The notes beneath the pieces are model-generated. The model worked only from the letters and a program-made list of their open reading frames with translations, searched no databases and was not told the origin of the DNA. A stretch of DNA of 15,136 nucleotides, from assembly GCA_009692985.1 (NCBI GenBank), contig SHYF01000022.1, forward strand, positions 1-15,136, given 5' to 3'. This stretch comes from Dehalococcoidia bacterium (GTDB taxonomy: Bacteria; Chloroflexota; Dehalococcoidia; Lucifugimonadales; SHYF01). The stretch's first letter is position 1. Every line of letters begins with the position of its first letter. Made by a program: the position numbers and the translations under genes. Positions 12,863-15,136 of this stretch are shown here, in pieces.

Positions 12863-13929
12863 GCTACGGACGCCTCCAGGCGGCGTTCCACCTCTTGGGC
12901 CATGAGAGGCTCAATCAAGGGGTCCAGGTCGCCATCCAGGATTGTGGGTAGGTTGTGCAGTGTCACGCTGATGCGGTGGTCCGTGACGCGGTCTTGCGGG
13001 TAATTGTATGTCCTAATCTTCTCAGAACGCTCACCAGTGCCGACCTGGGAACGGCGTTCCTGGCTGATAGCCTGTTCATGCTCCCTGGTCACGCGATCCA
13101 GGATCCGGGCTTTCAGAACCGCCATGGCCTTCTGTTTGTTGCGTAGCTGGGACCTTTCGTCCTGGCAGACGGCCACGGTGCCCGTGGGCAGATGGGTGAT
13201 ACGAACCGCCGTAGCTACCTTGTTGACGTTTTGGCCGCCCTTGCCGCCGGCGTGGTAGATGTCAATGCGGAGGTCATCCTGCTTCACGTCTACCTCAACG
13301 TCGGCGGCCTCGGGAAGAACTGCTACGGTAGCCGTTGAAGTGTGGATGCGGCCGGAGGACTCCGTGACTGGGACGCGCTGAACCCTATGGGCGCCACTTT
13401 CATGCTTCATGCGGTGGTAAACATCGTTGCCAGTGACCTCAAAAACTATCTCTTTGAATCCTCCTATGCCTGTTTCCCGTGCGTCAATAAGCTCCACCTG
13501 CCAGCCCCGCCTTTGAGCGTACCGTGTGTACATTCGATACAGTTCGCCGGTGAAGAGTGCTGCCTCTTCTCCCCCTGCGGCAGCGCGTACCTCAACTATC
13601 ACGTCCCGCTCATCAGTGGCCTGTTTGGGGGCCAGCTTGGCTTTCAGCTCTTCTTCGAGCTTGGCCCGCCTCGTTTTCAGGGCGGCAATCTCATCCTGAG
13701 CCAGGGCTGCCATCTCAGCGTCTCTGGTATCACGCAGGAGGGATTGGGTCTCCACTATGGCCTGAGCAGTCTGCTGGTATGCCCGGAAAGCAGCCACCGT
13801 TGGCTCCAGGGAGCCGCGCTCCCTCTCCAGGGCTATCAGGCGTGTGGCATCCGTGGCTATTTGGGGGTCGGCCATTAGCTGCACCAGTTCCGCATACCTT
13901 TGTTCCAGCTGTGCGAGTTTGTCGATCAT
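12859..13929 (-). CDS. prfA: Peptide chain release factor 1
   Basis: RF1 reads UAA and UAG stop codons and triggers release of the finished protein. The 356-aa product has an N-terminal coiled helical region, the stop-codon tripeptide as PVT (187-189 in RVPVTESSGRIHTS), and the GGQ motif at 231-233 in HAGGKGGQNVNKVATAVR, followed by the family block THLPTGTVAVCQDERSQLRN. RF1 identity rather than RF2 rests on the PxT tripeptide. The GGKGGQNVNK context differs from the commoner GAGGQHVN. The ATG at 13929 has TAGGA about 10 nt upstream. It is the first gene of the prfA-prmC pair, has a promoter at 13983-14011, and a hairpin touches its ribosome-binding site. Confidence 0.97.
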   Translation of the reverse strand: MIDKLAQLEQRYAELVQLMADPQIATDATRLIALERERGSLEPTVAAFRAYQQTAQAIVETQSLLRDTRDAEMAALAQDEIAALKTRRAKLEEELKAKLAPKQATDERDVIVEVRAAAGGEEAALFTGELYRMYTRYAQRRGWQVELIDARETGIGGFKEIVFEVTGNDVYHRMKHESGAHRVQRVPVTESSGRIHTSTATVAVLPEAADVEVDVKQDDLRIDIYHAGGKGGQNVNKVATAVRITHLPTGTVAVCQDERSQLRNKQKAMAVLKARILDRVTREHEQAISQERRSQVGTGERSEKIRTYNYPQDRVTDHRISVTLHNLPTILDGDLDPLIEPLMAQEVERRLEASVA

Positions 13930-13943
13930 GCTGCTTTTCCTAC

Positions 13944-13963
13944 CCGGGCAGAAAAATGCCCGG
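13944..13963 (-). promoter_or_regulatory. Leader hairpin next to the prfA ribosome-binding site
   Basis: On the minus strand CCGGGCA-TTTTTC-TGCCCGG forms a perfect 7-bp GC-rich stem; its 3' foot ends about 3 nt before the AGGA of the prfA Shine-Dalgarno. It lies inside the predicted leader transcript. It could affect initiation or mRNA stability; this role is inferred. Confidence 0.45.
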
Positions 13964-13982
13964 CAGTCCTAGGGCTGCGCTA

Positions 13983-14011
13983 ATTGTACCCTTGCTCGCA
14001 AGCTGTAGCAA
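13983..14011 (-). promoter_or_regulatory. Candidate promoter of prfA-prmC
   Basis: On the minus strand TTGCTA (14011-14006) and TACAAT (13988-13983) are exactly 17 nt apart. The leader would be roughly 45-50 nt and would include the hairpin at 13944-13963. The spacer contains part of a CTTGCT...AGCAAG dyad. Confidence 0.55.
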
Positions 14012-14124
14012 GAAAAATGGTTTGCAGGGTCCGTTTGCTTCTGGGTGACAGCGGCTCTTCTTGGCGCCAATGGTTATCATTTGAAGAAGGGGCGGCAATC
14101 GATAATAAGTCGGAGTGCAAGTGC

Positions 14125-14153
14125 TGGACTCCTGGTCTGCATGAGCATACAAT
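14125..14153 (+). promoter_or_regulatory. Candidate promoter of the RAM-domain gene
   Basis: TGGACT (14125-14130) and TACAAT (14148-14153) are 17 nt apart, about 58 nt before the ATG at 14211. The -10 is good and the -35 moderate. Together with the prfA promoter it makes 13930-14210 a divergent control region. Confidence 0.45.
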
Positions 14154-14210
14154 CTGGTTACGTTTTGCCACTAGTCCGGCAGCGGTCACCCTTGTGCAGG
14201 AGGAGATGCC

Positions 14211-14441
14211 ATGGCCGTCCACGCCTATATCCTGATCACGGTTGATCCAGCCCGCACTCAAACAGTGGGGGACAAATTGCGCGCTTTACCTGGGACATAT
14301 GTCAGGGAGGTCTTGGGGCCTTATGACTTCGTGGTGGAACTAGAGGCTGATACGCAGGAGAACCTTACCGCGATTCTACGCACCAAGATTCGTCCTGTGC
14401 CTGGCGTCACCAGCACCGTCACCTGCCCATGGATTGAATAA
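14211..14441 (+). CDS. Stand-alone Lrp/AsnC-type ligand-binding (RAM) domain protein
   Basis: The 76-aa product starts MAVHAYILITVDPARTQTVG and contains YVREVLGPYDFVVELEADTQ (30-49), ending PGVTSTVTCPWIE. This is the alpha-beta RAM (regulation of amino-acid metabolism) fold of Lrp/AsnC regulators without the helix-turn-helix half. The whole protein is about the size of the domain and nothing HTH-like lies upstream, so it is a genuine single-domain protein. Such proteins form dimers and larger rings that bind amino acids, and may sense metabolites or modulate full-length Lrp proteins. It has a very strong AGGAGGAG 5 nt before the ATG. It is divergent from prfA and convergent with the broken LysR gene. 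The ligand cannot be predicted. Confidence 0.88.
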   Translation: MAVHAYILITVDPARTQTVGDKLRALPGTYVREVLGPYDFVVELEADTQENLTAILRTKIRPVPGVTSTVTCPWIE

Positions 14442-14451
14442 CCACCCACCA

Positions 14452-14589
14452 CGCCACTGGCGGAGCTTGCCACAAAACCCGTTCGCCCTGAGCCTGTCGA
14501 AGGGCGTTTCAGTGATTTGACAAGCTCACCACGAACGGGGATTCACGGCCTACGCCACTTCTGAGGCAAGTCGCCACTTACGGAGCCTG
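14452..14589. repeat. Imperfect 18-bp direct repeats bracketing an inverted-repeat element
   Basis: CGCCACTGGCGGAGCTTG (14452-14469) and CGCCACTTACGGAGCCTG (14572-14589) match in 15 of 18 bases. A third partial copy, ACGCCACTTCTGAGG, starts at 14551. Between them is the inverted repeat at 14478-14539. No ORF is present here. Confidence 0.5.
14478..14539. repeat. REP-like 24-bp imperfect inverted repeat
   Basis: The left arm (14478-14501, starting CCCGTTCGCCCTGAGC) and the reverse complement of the right arm (14516-14539, starting CCCGTTCGTGGTGAGC) agree in 19 of 24 positions around a 14-nt centre. A smaller GCCCT/AGGGC hairpin is nested in the left half. The words GCCTGTCGAAGGGC and GACAAGCTCACCACGAAC are familiar to me as parts of dispersed repeats in many bacterial genomes. 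It lies between two converging genes and could act as a two-way terminator. Confidence 0.65.
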
Positions 14590-14601
14590 TTCACCCCGGC
14601 G

Positions 14602-15136
14602 CTACCGGCTCAAACCCATCCCGTAGCCTAAAGCCGCTGAGATAGATGCTAGAGTATCGGTCATCACTGACATAAAGCTCTGGGCGGTGGCAGACAAGGA
14701 TTTGCGCCGCAGGGTCACCACTCCGGCCTGTTCCACAGGGAGAAGTGTGGCCATGCTGACTATTCCAATCCAAGTTTCTCCGTGTCCTCCGGGTCTATGG
14801 CTAGGCCAGGCCCTACGGAGATGCCCATGCCCACAGCCACGTACCGATTTATCGTGTCCATACTGTCCAGCTCCACCACTATCTCGTAGGACAGCCCTCT
14901 GCGGCGGAACTCCTCTTCAAGAATGGCACGCGTGTATGACCCCTGCCGCATCAAGATGAGGGGCCAACGAGCTATTTGCGCCAGCGAGGTAAGGGGCTCC
15001 TTCACCAGCGGATGGCCCTGGGGTGTTATCAACACCCGCTCATAGGCAAACAGTCCTTTGAACTCAAAATCCGCTCCGCTCTCGCTGCCGGGCAGCACCC
15101 CAAGGTCTACCTCGCCATCCCTCACCATCTGCAACA
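14602..15136 (-). pseudogene. LysR-type transcriptional regulator, 3' part, frameshifted
   Basis: The gene enters from the right edge, so the DNA-binding half is not visible. Frame one (15134-14760) encodes the effector-binding domain: QMVRDGEVDLGVLPGSES, then FAYERVLITPQGHPL, WPLILMRQGSYTRAIL and VAVGMGISVGPGLAI. It stops at TAG directly after EDTEKLGLE. The homologous continuation is in another frame: VSMATLLPVEQAGVVTLRRK, then SLSATAQSFMSVMTD, ending at a TAG at 14604-14602. Restoring one base between GAA and TAG would give a Val codon and rejoin the two parts. The domain resembles CysB-like LysR proteins, but the ligand is unknown. It is a pseudogene or a sequencing/assembly error; the retained similarity after the break means any decay is recent. 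Confidence 0.8.

Noticed and set aside
14591..14773. 60-aa minus-strand frame near the LysR remnant
   Set aside because: It is neither of the two frames that carry LysR homology and has no recognisable domain.
1..15136. tRNA, rRNA, prophage, toxin-antitoxin or defence genes
   Set aside because: I looked for T-loop words, rRNA signatures, integrase/transposase motifs and paired small toxin genes on both strands and found none that hold up.

Overview
This is a 15.1 kb piece of a bacterial chromosome, by eye in the mid-to-upper 50s % GC, made almost entirely of housekeeping genes. The gene styles suggest a member of the Chloroflexota, possibly Dehalococcoidia-like: a lipoprotein with a long Pro/Thr linker, many GTG/TTG starts, a GGKGGQ-type RF1, and GC-rich hairpin repeats between genes. 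This assignment is inference; no rRNA or other marker here proves it.

Layout. Positions 1-4700 (minus strand) hold an operon for a lipoylated 2-oxoacid dehydrogenase of branched-chain type: E1 alpha, E1 beta, E2 and then lipB (octanoyltransferase). The first codons of pdxA follow, probably from its own promoter. A near-consensus promoter precedes E1 alpha. LipB makes the octanoyl precursor of the lipoyl group that E2 carries; no E3 or lipA is in the window. Positions 4849-5291 (plus strand) hold a very good sigma70-type promoter, two tandem miniature zinc-ribbon/desulforedoxin-like genes of 38 and 47 codons, and a terminator. Positions 5377-9019 (minus strand) hold lexA, rpsT and a long RelA/SpoT-type (p)ppGpp enzyme. 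hisS is divergent from rel (9158-10423, plus strand). Positions 10590-13929 (minus strand) hold a trypsin-fold lipoprotein that has lost two of its three catalytic residues, then prmC and prfA; prfA-prmC is a translationally coupled pair (RF1 and the enzyme that methylates its GGQ). Positions 14211-14441 (plus strand) hold a free-standing Lrp/AsnC ligand-binding (RAM) domain. The window closes with the 3' part of a LysR-type regulator gene (minus strand) that is broken by a one-base frameshift.

The most unusual content is outside the genes. Three related hairpin-rich repeat elements (about 965-1094, 6622-6754, 10460-10562) sit just 3' of the stop codon of a minus-strand gene, always in the same orientation to that gene. 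A different element, a 24-bp imperfect inverted repeat (14478-14539) flanked by 18-bp imperfect direct repeats, separates the RAM gene from the broken LysR gene. Other points of interest are the twin Cys3-His mini zinc ribbons, the degenerate protease lipoprotein, an LFDD variant of the synthetase specificity motif in Rel, and hairpins touching the ribosome-binding sites of E2 and prfA. I see no CRISPR array, tRNA, rRNA, transposase or phage gene.
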